The notes under the pieces were generated by a model. It worked only from the letters and a program-made list of their open reading frames with translations, searched no databases and was not told the origin of the DNA. Below are positions 21,606 through 32,027 of a stretch of DNA of 64,000 bases, in pieces. The stretch lies in contig NC_081411.1 in the NCBI RefSeq assembly GCF_030272615.1, forward strand, positions 208,226,244 through 208,290,243, read 5' to 3'. Positions within the stretch are counted from its first letter, which is position 1. The number at the start of each line of letters is the position of its first letter. A program made the position numbers and the translations under genes. Origin of the DNA: Cryptomeria japonica (lineage: Eukaryota; Streptophyta; Pinopsida; Cupressales; Cupressaceae).

Positions 21606-23195
21606 CATTAATGGCTATTATGTTGCTCATCATTATGTGACATTGGTAGCTCATTTATTGGGGGCTCATTGTCATTCATGATGGTACAATGTCAAGTGCA
21701 ATCATATTTTTTTTTGAAGCAACATAATAGCCTAATTTTCTTGTTCCTATGGGGACAAGAGTGATTTCATATATCTCTTCTTTTTCTTATGTCCAAATCT
21801 CTCCCTAGAAGATTGTGTAAGTCCTTCTCATTGAGGCAATGATCTTTCCTTATTTTTATCTAAGGATCCACTTTTTTTCCTATTTCGTGGATGGTGTGAA
21901 CTTTATTACTTGATGTTATTCCTTGTAGGCATTTGTTGTTTGTTCAAGGATTCTCTCTTACAAGAGGTGTAAGTCCTTGACTACAACCTCTTTTGCACTT
22001 GGTAAAATACATCTATAATGAATTCACTCTCCCAATTGGGTTAAAAGGAGCATCATCCTTCATTAAGAATCACTTTCAACTCGCAAAAGAAGAAAGTATT
22101 GCATTCTTATTCTCCTCTTTGTCTTATTCTAGAAGATGTTATATTTGTCTAAGACAATTCCTCTTGGGGATAGGTGTCTTTTGTACAAAGATCTCTTCTC
22201 CTCTAAGGATCTCCTTTACACATACTACAAGATATCCCTTGTCAACTATCTCATCCTTGCTTAAAGAATGCAAAACTCTCTTGCTTGGATCTATGACATT
22301 GTTGCATTTTTGGGGTATCTTCTTTTGTGATGAAGGTAGCTATCCTTGTTCTACTTTGCTTATGACATAAACATTACACTTTTTGAGCAATGGGTCATTC
22401 TCGACACAGACTCTTAGAGCGAGATGTCACCTTTTTGTACTATACATATACAGGTTGTAGCATACTCGGGCATAGACTCCTATGAGGTGCTTCTAACCTC
22501 CCTTACACACACATGCACGAGGTTGAGTGGAACTAGCGGCATAAGGCTAGACTTTCTCACTCTCCTCCCTTACATGGATCACCTAGACAGACTCTAGGGG
22601 CTAGTTTTCCGTGTCCTTTCTCCCATGGATCACCTAGACAAGATCTAGGGGCGAGAAGTCCATGTTTTTCTCTCTCACTATTCTTCTCATGGATCACCAA
22701 TGTGTGTATTCATGCTTTTTTTTTTTCTTTCTTTCTCTTTTCATTTTGTTTCCATTTACATCCTTCATCTTGTGTTAGAGAACTCCCAAATCCTCACACT
22801 CTTTGTTGTGTTGGAATTGAGATTTAGTCCTCTTTCTTACCAAATGATTCTCCATTAGTTTTTGATCTCATATCAAATCTTCTTGTGAGCATTTGTCATC
22901 AATATTCTTTAACAATTCGAAGTGGTAACCATGATACCCTGTTTCAACTCACTAAAATTAGCAAGCCGAAACAAGGGGGGGCATATAGCTACCCTCGAAT
23001 TTTCATCACCTTCCTTAGTAAGTATTAGGTGATTTTGTGATCTAACGTGTGTTTTGTAGGGTGCGGTTCCTAACTGTGTACTGCAGATACCGTTGGGGGC
23101 TTCGTTCGACAGACTTATGGATATATCCTTTTTCAAATAATGTATACTTTTCTGTACTTTAGCTTGCATATGCACGTAGTGTTCATATGACCGCT
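21606..23195 (+). other. Element B 3' internal non-coding region
   Basis: About 1.6 kb without a credible ORF, T/C-rich. It holds two imperfect copies of ggatcacctagacaga-ctaggggc at about 22576-22600 and 22625-22652, and a third start at 22689. No pol-like reading is seen in any frame. Confidence 0.6.
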
Positions 23196-23210
23196 AAAGT
23201 GGGGGCTAAA
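23196..23210 (+). promoter_or_regulatory. Element B polypurine tract
   Basis: aaagtgggggctaaa directly before the 3' LTR, the plus-strand primer position. Confidence 0.8.
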
Positions 23211-24920
23211 TGTAGCGTCGTAAATTGTACGCACTTGCTAGGGTGGTACAATTTCACACCTAGTTTAGCACCCGCCTTGGCGCATTTTGCATTTTGCATT
23301 GCATTTCCCCTTTAGCACTTAATTAATTAAATTGATTAGGTCTAAGGTCCTATTTTATCATCTCCCATATCATAAAGTTGGGCCCTTTCATTAAAGTGTG
23401 CCCCTTTCATTTTATTCTTCCAATACATCATTTAATCAAAAACCCTAATTAGGTCCTATTTTGAACTTGGGGGCTTGATTTCGGGGGTCAAAACATCTCG
23501 AAATCACCTGTAACTTCAAGATTCTCTCTAAAATCATCATATCTGACAGCCCTGAAAATTTGGTGAAAAGTTGTCGGGACCATGGCGCCCGTGCAACATG
23601 GTCTCGGACATTTTTCCCGAAATTTTGGGAGCACGATCCAATCATAAAATAAAGCTTAACCCCAAGAAATTGGTGAGACATTCAATCTCTAGGTCGGCCA
23701 AAATACGAATTTACAACCTAGGGTTTCATACATAAAAGCTCTCTTTCCTCATTGGAAAGGATCCGATTTTGATTTTCAAGGGCCTCATATGCAGCGAAAG
23801 AGCAGATCTTTGAAGACTTCAACAACATTCAACATCCATCTATCAAGTATTCATCAATTTCATTCATTCACTTAGGGCTTGGAAGACATTGAAGAGCAAT
23901 AGGAGATTACCGACTGAAGATTGGCTTGTACTCCTCCCTTGAGGGTTGGGTATGATTTCATGTTGTTTTCATGTCTTTGCATAAGCTTCAATATATCCTT
24001 TATTCATGCTTTAGATCACTTTGCATCTTGATTTAGAGCATTTACATTATCATTTACAAGCAATTAGGGTTTACTTTCTAGGTTGCTCTAGTTTGCTTTC
24101 TTGCATTTAAGGACCTTGCACACACAATACATTTTTTACAATACAACTTGGCTATTCGTGGAGGTGGAAATCACCGAAGTGGGGGTTTGACTAAGGCAAA
24201 ACCCTATATAGCCGCCCAAACACCTTTTCAGATATAAGTGCAGGTTTCGGGACTCGGACGATGCCGCAGGTTGCAGATCCGGGAGAAGCAGACTGAGACC
24301 GACCTTCCCACCAAATTTCAGAGAAAAAGACCAGGACAGGGGCGTAGGGCGCCCTGGTCCCTTCTGGGCGCCCTGGTCCCTACTGGGCGCCCTGGTCCCT
24401 ACTGGGCGCCCTGGTCCCTTCTGGGCGCCCTGGTCCCTACTGGGTGCCCTGGTCCCTGGGACAGGGGCGCTGGGCGCCCTGGTCCGACAGCATTTTCAGC
24501 ATTTTTGACAGCTTTTTCCAAAGTGCAAAAACAGCAGTTTTCGGAGCAGTTTCAGGGGCAGAATCAGGACAGTGGCGCCCGCGCCCCCGTCCCGAACATT
24601 TTCAGTCAGATTTTAACTCCGGGTACACATTTTCATTCTTGTCTTATCCTTGTGTTTACAGCTTTCCATCATTTAAGTTCAATTTTGCAATCTTGTCATT
24701 AGTTCCTACTTGCATTTTGAGGTTAGGGATTGAACTTGCATCATTTTATCTTTCAATTTCAACAAGGGAATAGAAATCCTAATAGATATCTCGTGGCTCT
24801 CTCTTTGACAAAAAGAAGTAGCCAATTGTGCGATATCTCTAGGCTCTTTCGTATTCCGTAATGTGTGTCAAAAGGTAGGATTAGGGCATGTTAACCTAGT
24901 CTCGCTTTTTCCCCTACACA
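23211..24920 (+). repeat. Element B 3' LTR
   Basis: 1710 bases, begins tgtagcgtcg, ends cccctacaca, followed by the TCGAG duplication. It differs from the 5' LTR by scattered substitutions, a short deletion near 24120 and a minisatellite expansion at 24362-24456. Confidence 0.93.
24345..24480 (+). repeat. 19-bp GC-rich minisatellite in B 3' LTR
   Basis: Five full 19-base units (tactgggcgccctggtccc or ttctgggcgccctggtccc) at 24362-24456, flanked by partial units. Each centres on the palindrome gggcgccc. The 5' LTR has only the two flanking copies, so the array grew in one LTR after, or during, replication. Open frames across this array are repeat artefacts. Confidence 0.85.
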
Positions 24921-25380
24921 TCGAGAACACTATCAAATCATCCAAATATACAACAATGAACTTATCGTTTAAGTAATTGAATGACAAATCCATAGCTCGC
25001 TGAAACATTGCTCCTGCATTGATTAATCCAAAAGGCATCCAGTTATATGCAAATGTACCCCTGGGAGTAAAAAAGGCAGTTTTGTGTTGATCATTTTTCT
25101 GAACACTGATCTGATTATATCCAGAAAACTCATCTAACATGGACATCATCTCTGACCCTGAGACAGTTTGCAAAATGTGATCCATGGCCGGCAAGGGATA
25201 ATTGTCTTTTAGGTTGGCTTTGTTTAGATTTCTAAAGTCGACACAAATCCTTATTTCCCCATTTTTCTTTCTGACTGGTACAATATTTGCTATCCATGTC
25301 AAATGATGGATGGGATATATTATTCTGGCTTTTAGCATCTTGTCTACTTCTTGGAATATAGCCTATGCCACTTTTGGATT
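24921..25380 (-). pseudogene. Element C RT, N-terminal half
   Basis: The minus strand reads RT fingers and palm: NIVPVRKKNGEIRICVDFRNLNKA, DNYPLPAMDHI, GYNQI, PFGLINAGAMFQRAM and the catalytic YLDD. Right after YLDDLIVFS the frame enters the LTR of element B at 24920. 24921-24925 is the right copy of the TCGAG target duplication. Confidence 0.9.
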
Positions 25381-25454
25381 AAAGCTTCAAAGCTTTTTCC
25401 TGAATGGGCTTGCTCCGAGCTTCAAGGGAATCTAATGCTGAAATTTTCCCTCTT

Positions 25455-25612
25455 TGAAGTTCTTAAGGTCATCATAACACCAAGAAAACACATCCTTAAA
25501 CTCTACCAAGAGATTAATGAACCTCTCCTTTTCTGAAGTTCTTAAGGTCATCATAACACCAAGAAAACACATCCTTAAACTCTACCAAGAGATTAATGAA
25601 CCTCTCCTTTTT
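25455..25612 (-). repeat. 79-bp tandem duplication in element C pol
   Basis: 25455-25533 is repeated almost exactly at 25534-25612 (both start tgaagttcttaagg). 79 is not a multiple of three, so the duplication shifts the pol frame between the pre-RT segment and RT. Confidence 0.9.
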
Positions 25613-25908
25613 GTCAGTGTGCAACACTTTCCCAAATCGATACATTTAGGTTCATTCTTAGTACCAATGTTGACCTTCTCATAGCCTCCACTATCATGAG
25701 CCTCTTGAGACTTGTCACCCTTATTATTTGTGTAGGCATCATTACGGTCAAATAAATGTTCCAAAGAAACCAGTCCTCTAGGAATCTTATTTCCTTTCAA
25801 TTGCATGATCCCATCAGGAAATTCCTTGGCTCGTTCAAGTGAAAATTCTTTGCATTCTGCATCAGAGCCTTCAAAATACATGGCAGAAAACATATCCAAA
25901 CCTTGCAT
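25582..25908 (-). pseudogene. Element C pre-RT linker segment
   Basis: 108 codons in the same register as the RNase H-like segment upstream, after one TAA. It contains SLEHLFDRND, a landmark of the linker before RT in some Gypsy elements. Otherwise unrecognised. Its 3' end overlaps the tandem duplication. Confidence 0.6.
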
Positions 25909-25920
25909 GAAATTATTTAT

Positions 25921-26484
25921 TTATTTATCATTCTCAAATACCTGCCATGAGTCAAAATTATCTGGAACATTGGGCCGACATATCAACTCTATTCTGTAAG
26001 TTTCTTCAGCAAATTCAGGGTGTGGGATAAGCAATGAAGTTGAGACTACCAATGAATCTGCTTTTGAGTTCAATTCTCTGGGTATTGCCTCAATGGAAAA
26101 TGCATCGAAACCTTCAATTTCATCACAAACTCTGTTTCGATAGTGCTTCAACCTTTCATTCTTAACGCTAAACAATCCCCTAACCTGCTTAACAATGAGT
26201 TCAGCATCTCCTTTAACCCATGGGATCTTAACCCCCAACCTTTTAGCTTCAACTAAGCCTAACAACAAGGCCTCATACTCTGTTGTATTGTTGGTGTTTT
26301 TGAACTCTAGTTTAAAAGAAAAAGGAATAGGATTGTCGGAAAGTGGTATCAACACAACTCCTGCACCTGATCCTAACATTGCACAACTGCCATCGAACTC
26401 CATTAGCCACAGCCGTTCTTTTTCTTCATTTTGGGATGAATACCCATCCACTTCACTGTCAAATAGAATCATGTAGTTCCCAGA
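25921..26484 (-). pseudogene. Element C extra RNase H-like domain, between protease and RT
   Basis: About 184 codons that look like a host/archaeal-type RNase HI (RVT_3-like) domain: first Asp in MEFDGS, GAGVVLI strand, catalytic Glu in TTEYEALLLGL, Asp in VKGDAELIVKQ, and the final Asp in RELNSKADSL. All four acidic positions are present. It sits after the protease and before RT, in the same register as both neighbours (a single TAA at 26485-26487 separates it from the protease). In Tat-type elements such a second RNase H is known, usually described after the Gypsy RNase H. I see the upstream position directly here; how rare it is, I infer. Confidence 0.75.
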
Positions 26485-27054
26485 TTAACAATCATGGTAC
26501 AAAATCTGGGCCTTAGGGTCATCAGATGGGAAAATAGTGAATTTGGACTTTGGTTCAGGTTGCAGGATGACTCGTTGTTTTCCAACAGGGATTGTGGCTT
26601 GGGACCAATCCATTTTGATTTCTCCACCTAAGTCTCTATAGAAAGTATGACTTAAAAGCATGTTGTAGCTGGCTGGGATATCAGCTATTAGAATTGTCAA
26701 CTTGATCCTTTTATCCGGGTGAGAAGCAAGAACTACTTGAGCATCTTTAATTTGGCCTAGTAGAGGAATTTGTTTTGAGTCCATGGAATAGCATCTACCA
26801 AAGTTTTTGGTCAGGGATAACCCCAATGTTTTGGCTACAATGGAGGGCATTATGTTATCAAATGCACCTGAGTCAATTATACAATTACTCAACCTATGAC
26901 CATTAATGAATAATGATATATAAAAGGGCTCTGGTTTCGCCTCAAGAAGGGGAACATGATCATATGTTTGAAGAGCAGTAATTTCAGGCATTTTTTCACA
27001 AACCGGGGAATGAACTGACTCATTGCTATGTGAGGGCAAAAAGACATTTATTGA
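26485..27054 (-). pseudogene. Element C aspartic protease
   Basis: Follows gag in the same frame after one TAG (27055-27057). Shows retropepsin landmarks: IIDSGAFDNIMP with active-site DSG, and the later hydrophobic region AYSYNMLL-like before HTFYRDLGG. No in-frame ATG is needed if it is read through from gag. It ends at TAA 26485-26487. Confidence 0.82.
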
Positions 27055-28413
27055 CTACTGCATATCATTAATATGTTGTGTATTATTTCCTTTCACGAAT
27101 TGTACCAGTCTATCTAATTCTTTAGGATTTAATTTTAGATACTCAGCAAGTGTGATTTGAATTTGTGAGGACTTGCAAAATTCTACTATATCAAAGGAAC
27201 TTTCTTTTTTAATAGTATTTAAAAATAAAGGTTCTTGCAATTCTTGATCATTTTGATGCAACTTTGAATCAATTCTTTTACCTTTGAAGGCTATCGCAGA
27301 TGAAGAAGAAGACATATGGGGTTTCACATTTTGTTGATTTCTTGTGAGCACTGCACATGAAGGATCCTCCAAAGTAACCAAAATATCACTGCCTCTTTCC
27401 AAATCAGACTCGTACTCAAGAAAATGGATTTCAGAGTCGCCAGGTTGCTTTGGAGATCCCTCTTCACCCCATTCATTCGAAGTATCTTTAAAATTCATCA
27501 ATTGTGCATACCGTACCATCTCAGGGCAAGAACTACCATAATGTTCATCAGTTAGGTGAAATACACACATATTTCCTTTAGTAGGAGGTGCTTCAATTGC
27601 TAGTCTTTGCTGAGCAGGAGGTAACTGCATTACCTTATTCCCATAGCCTGGAAACTGGTTCACATTCCTTCTAGGTATATCTTGGTAAGGAGATGAGTAC
27701 GAGGTACTAGCTTTGGGCATTTGTCTTTTAAGGGTGATCACCTCATTCATTAACCTTTGGATAACAGGATCAGAAGAGGAAGAAGAAGAAGTCGAAGGTT
27801 GAGCATTGGGTGTCTGTACTTCCCTTTTCCATTTACCTGTTGTGATTAGATCATCTTCCAACTCAACTGCAAGGGTTTTGGAAGCATTTAGATCTGCAAC
27901 TCTTTGCTTACGGATCAAGAAACCTATTTCAGAAGACATAGAATTAATAAAAAAACATTTGAGATTATCATCTAAGGGTTTTTGGTTAACTGGAATCTTG
28001 TGCAAGATCTTGTCAAACTTTTCCATGAAATCCCTCATTGATTCAAGAATTTCCTCCTTTAGTTGGGCTAATTGGGCTAAGAGGGAATGTTTATCCTCTG
28101 CTATCTTAAACCTTGCTTCAAATCGCATTTTTAGATCCTGCCAAGTCGTTATCACACTATTTGGTAAGTGATAAAACCAGTCTATTGCTGCCCCAGTTAG
28201 CATCTGAACGAACAATCTCACTACAACATCCTCATGTTGACTTGCTATTACTCCACAAGCTACATTAAAGGCATTCAGGTGTTCATCAACAGTAATCTTT
28301 CCATCACCACTAAATTTTGGCAAATGATCCCTAGCGCCCTTTGGTAAGGGATTAAGATTTAGACCCAAGTTCAACGAGCCTACAGCCTCCCCCCAAGGAT
28401 TATTTGCTGCCAT
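27055..28413 (-). CDS. gag: Element C gag
   Basis: Open from a GTG at 28500 with the first true in-frame ATG at 28413-28411, which I take as the start (453 codons). It contains a Retrotrans_gag-type capsid: PLPKGARDHLPKFSGDG, FVQMLTGAAIDWFYHLP and TWQDLKMRFEARF, with a helical region to about residue 200, then a Ser-rich linker. The nucleocapsid part has CVFHLTDEHYGSSC rather than a classical CCHC knuckle. The frame reaches the protease through a single UAG. Confidence 0.8.
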   Translation of the reverse strand: MAANNPWGEAVGSLNLGLNLNPLPKGARDHLPKFSGDGKITVDEHLNAFNVACGVIASQHEDVVVRLFVQMLTGAAIDWFYHLPNSVITTWQDLKMRFEARFKIAEDKHSLLAQLAQLKEEILESMRDFMEKFDKILHKIPVNQKPLDDNLKCFFINSMSSEIGFLIRKQRVADLNASKTLAVELEDDLITTGKWKREVQTPNAQPSTSSSSSSDPVIQRLMNEVITLKRQMPKASTSYSSPYQDIPRRNVNQFPGYGNKVMQLPPAQQRLAIEAPPTKGNMCVFHLTDEHYGSSCPEMVRYAQLMNFKDTSNEWGEEGSPKQPGDSEIHFLEYESDLERGSDILVTLEDPSCAVLTRNQQNVKPHMSSSSSAIAFKGKRIDSKLHQNDQELQEPLFLNTIKKESSFDIVEFCKSSQIQITLAEYLKLNPKELDRLVQFVKGNNTQHINDMQ

Positions 28414-28687
28414 TGGAAATATGATATTGAGGGGAGTAGGGTTTATTATATTAGGTAGAATTACATTGTGCAAGGTGAGAGCTTGACAAACTAAGGACAC
28501 AGGTGGTGATGATGATGAGGAAGGAGGCCTACTTCTTTCCCTTCTCTGAGGTGAAAAGGTAGGTTGAGAATCTAGGTTTTGTAGCTCCTAAAAGACAGAA
28601 TCAAAAACCCCTTCCCTTCTGTAGGACCTAGTATATCTCTTTGACTACAGACTTGCAACTAGGCAACCGATTCAATAATTCGATATT

Positions 28688-28704
28688 CCCCAATAGAGTC
28701 ACCA
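28688..28704 (-). promoter_or_regulatory. Element C primer-binding site
   Basis: The minus strand reads TGGTGACTCTATTGGGG, a TGG-led site of the kind found right after Gypsy 5' LTRs, upstream of gag. The primer tRNA is not assigned. The LTR that should adjoin it is almost gone. Confidence 0.55.
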
Positions 28705-28765
28705 AAAATCTATTGGTAAACAGATTTGTCTCTTTCTTGAACTGCTTACAATTATCTTGAATAAA

Positions 28766-31700
28766 CTTTTATGTTAAGTTGGTATGCAGTCTTGAACCTT
28801 GAACCAAAATTTCAAGTAGTTCAAAAGGTTCAAGGTTCATTTGTTTTTAATTATTCCTTTTTCTTTGTCACTCATTCCCGGTGTTGTTTATGTGCCGACC
28901 GTTATTGTTTTATTACCTAAATGAACTTGAACCATTGAACCTTGTGTTCAAGTGGTTCAAGGTTCATAAGTTCTTTTAAAACTAATTCGGAAAAGCTTTG
29001 TGGTGGAAATAAAAGTGGCGCAACAAGAAGGAATATTCCCTTATTTGACTTTTTGAAATTCTAAATGTGGAAAGTAATCATGAAAATGTCAAATTTCCTG
29101 TGCGGAAGTGATGGATAATTAAGAAGGTGTCAGGTTTGTCATTTCACCGTTGCTTCGCACATTTGAGTAAATCATGACAAAGCGTGTGCAACCCTATTTA
29201 TATTTGTCCGTCTGGTTAAAGGAAGATGTATGAGTTTATTTCCATATTTAGGAAGATCATAGCTGATTGACTTCAATTAATCAGAGGTGCCGAAGGTAAA
29301 TCCAGTTCCGTTCTCTGGAAGAATTCCCAGTTTTCATGGTATTATCGAGTAAGTTCAGTTGTCTTCTCCTATGATTGTGTTTCTTTGTGCACTGAAGTTT
29401 TATCAGTATAGGAAAGGGGAAGATCTGAAATTGTTGGGGTAGCTTATTGTACTGTTGTTAGAATTTCTTGGTTAAGGGAATAAATAGTTAAAAATGAAGT
29501 CTATGCTGCCAAAGCTTGACCGAACCTCATGTTTAGTGAGTATCCTGCCGGAAATGGAAGACACCTCCTTAGTTCATATGAATTTGAGGAATTTCCTTGA
29601 AAGGGCTAAGAATCCTTAGGCTAGGTCGCTAATGGAGAAGATAGTTAAGAGTGGTCTTGTGGACGCTGCTGCATTTCCGTTAGCCATGCCATGTCCAGAT
29701 TTAGTGTTGGCTTGTATGAATAGATACGATTCTGAGAACAGATGTATCAGAACTAGTGATGGTGGAGTGTTAGTCCATATTAATAGGGAAATAGTGATGG
29801 TGACAATGGGAATACCGCATAAGGAGGAGTATGAGGATTGGACCATTGGAAATTCATATGCCTATTTCTCAGAGAAGAAGAGCAAGTACAGAAGTGTAAT
29901 TGCTAGAAATTGGCTCTTGAGGGCTCAGAAAGGAGGATCGAGACTACCCAAACCCTTAACCAGAGAACATCTCATCACTAAGGTGTGGGACATTGTTATG
30001 CTTTTAAATAGAGAAAGGGAATTCACATTCCTTCTATTGGGAAGACTAGATGTACTTTTTTGTCCAAGTAGTTTTATCTAGTGACAAATTTCTGGATTGG
30101 TCTCAGGTAATTGCAGAGAGGCTTCATGAAGGACTAAGAAACTTTGTGGGTATGACTGGGTTTTACATGTCTTCTTACCTATTTTATATGTTAGCCCGTA
30201 CAAGGGATTGGCTGGGATTACCCAATGAACCTTGGCTTGAAGGAATGAGGGTTTATGATTTTTACCCTTTGTTGCAACAATAGAGATATGTTGAACAAAT
30301 TGACAAATGGAATGGAGTCTTTATGGGAAGACTGGCCTTTGAACACCAGTGGGATGCTAACAAAAGGATGTCCATAGAGGCTATGGAGTTAGTGAGTATT
30401 TATGGAAGCTTCTTTATCTAGTTTTCAGGTTTACTTACATACGGGTAGGTGGTTTTGAAGGCCAACCATTCAACTTGCCCAGATACACCTTTGATAGCTT
30501 TGTACTTACAGAGGTGAGCAGGCAGCTAGCCCATATAGATAAAAGACTAGGGGCAAAGGGAGAATTCGAGGTGGTTTTTCCTGTTGAGATTGGGTATTAC
30601 ATCTGCAAATCGGTGTCAGATGCTCTAAATCTAGAACTGGAGTTCAAAAGAATGAATCTGCAGCCATATGTAGCTAGGCAAAGATTTGATAGAAAAGGTT
30701 ATGTATGGGAGAACCTTAACATAGACAACCATTTCCATCATGAACCCTAGATGGAGGATTATTGGGAAAATTGCAAGGATGAGCATGAAGTGAGAAAGAG
30801 GTTGTGGTCAAGATTCACTTTGCGGTAGATATCTATCTTGAGGCTCGCAATTAATACATCAAGTGTATTGGAAGATACTGAGGAAGATGTCCTAGACCCC
30901 GAGTTCAGTACTGAGATTGAAGGGAAACCAATTTGAGAAATTGATTGGAACATGAAAGGAGATGATAACATTCAAACAAGGACCTTCAATGTTGTCAGGA
31001 GAATAGAGAGATGGTTGAGGAAATTGAAATTAAAGGAGTGTCCTTTCATGTCCCCACACGAATCAAGAAGTGATTCACACATCTTGGTTCAATCTCCTGT
31101 TTTTGCCACTAATAAAATTACTAATATTGCAGGTGTCTCAAAGCCCGTCGTAGAGAAAATACCGCCAAGAAGGTCAGGAAGGTCATCATCCAGTCCTATA
31201 GCCACCTAGTCAAGAAGCAAGAAGAAGAGTAGCAAGCCTGTTCTGCAACAGGCCGTGGTGGATTTAGACCCCAGTGAAGAGCCTAAATAAATAATGGACC
31301 CACAGGACCAAAGTGAACCTAAGATACAAGAAGAGGATACAAATGAAGGGGTAGGAACTCAACAAGATCCCATGAATGCTCTGGTAATCGTTACCTCTCC
31401 AGATACACTGGTCACTCCGCCACCTAAAGGATCTACCAATGCTCCAAGATGGTTGGAAGCCACCATTGGCAAGAAAAGGAGTGTGGTGCCAGTCACCATT
31501 CCATTAGAGGACATGGTTAGTAAATGCCTAGGAAAAGCATCAAATCCAAAAAAGCTCAAAACTCAATCAATGCTTGATGTGGATGACACAACATGACACT
31601 GGATAGCAGAAGTGGCCAAGCCTATTCCTGGGAGAGATGCAGATAAGTCCATGGAAGAAGATTTTACTGTGGAGAAAATAGATTTGGGCATCGCATCAAG

Positions 31701-32027
31701 GGCCATGGATGTAAAACATTTGGAGTCTTCTACAAAGAGGATAATCTCTAGGACTTGGAAAGATGAGAAAGACAAGAGAGAGATGAAATAAATGGTTGCA
31801 CAGATGGCAGAGTACATCAATACTATTCATAATCCAAATCCTCAACCATTGTCACAGATACCAGTGTCATTTGATCCTAAGTCTCCAACAAACCAAAAGT
31901 TGCTTGATCAAGTTCAAAGGAACAGGGTAGTGACGAAGATGTTCAACAAATGGATGGATCTAATAATTCAACAAGGATCAGAATATATTACTAATCTAAT
32001 CAAGGTTTACAAAGTTGCAGAAACTGT
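28766..32027 (+). repeat. Left arm of a 3.26-kb inverted repeat (family X copy, plus strand)
   Basis: Reverse complement of 33426-36688. Paired positions add to 65453 in the inner part and 65454 in the outer part, with one 1-base indel near 30430. Only a few base differences are visible. It carries part of the X LTR-like terminus (28766-29160) and the X ORF. Outside 28766 the pairing stops and element C begins. Confidence 0.92.
29494..32027 (+). pseudogene. Family X long ORF, left-arm copy
   Basis: ATG at 29494-29496 in the same context as the other copies. It shares the stops and the 2-base frameshift (near 30020) of the right-arm copy, plus its own 1-base loss near 30430. The duplication is therefore younger than the decay. 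The last residues after 32027 belong to the spacer, not the X frame. I do not recognise the protein; see the right-arm copy for its layout. Confidence 0.6.

Larger units (their letters stand above)
16766..24920 (+). mobile_element. Element B: non-autonomous Tat/Ogre-like LTR retrotransposon
   Basis: Complete 8155-base element with TG...CA LTRs (16766-18399 and 23211-24920), a primer site, a purine tract and a perfect 5-base target duplication TCGAG (16761-16765 and 24921-24925). It lies inside the RT gene of element C on the opposite strand. Its single long ORF has a protease-like and a G-patch module but no capsid, RT, RNase H or integrase, so it must borrow replication enzymes. The related modules in element F suggest the class of helper. 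Confidence 0.92.
13780..28765 (-). mobile_element. Element C: degenerate Ty3/Gypsy element, minus strand, split by element B
   Basis: Reading on the minus strand from right to left: primer site (28688-28704), gag, protease, an RNase H-like domain, RT, RNase H, integrase, then an LTR (13780-14515) starting TGTTAGTCC. The 8155-base element B sits inside the RT gene between two copies of TCGAG. The 5' LTR is missing except for perhaps 50 bases (about 28715-28765), because family X sequence in the opposite orientation begins at 28766. The 3' LTR lacks its far end because of element A. Many stops are present, so the element is dead. Confidence 0.85.

Noticed and set aside
24238-24702. Open frame of 154 codons with PGPYWAPWSLLGALV-type repeats
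   Set aside because: It is a reading of the 19-base minisatellite in the B 3' LTR. 19-base units rotate through frames and the 5' LTR has no equivalent frame.
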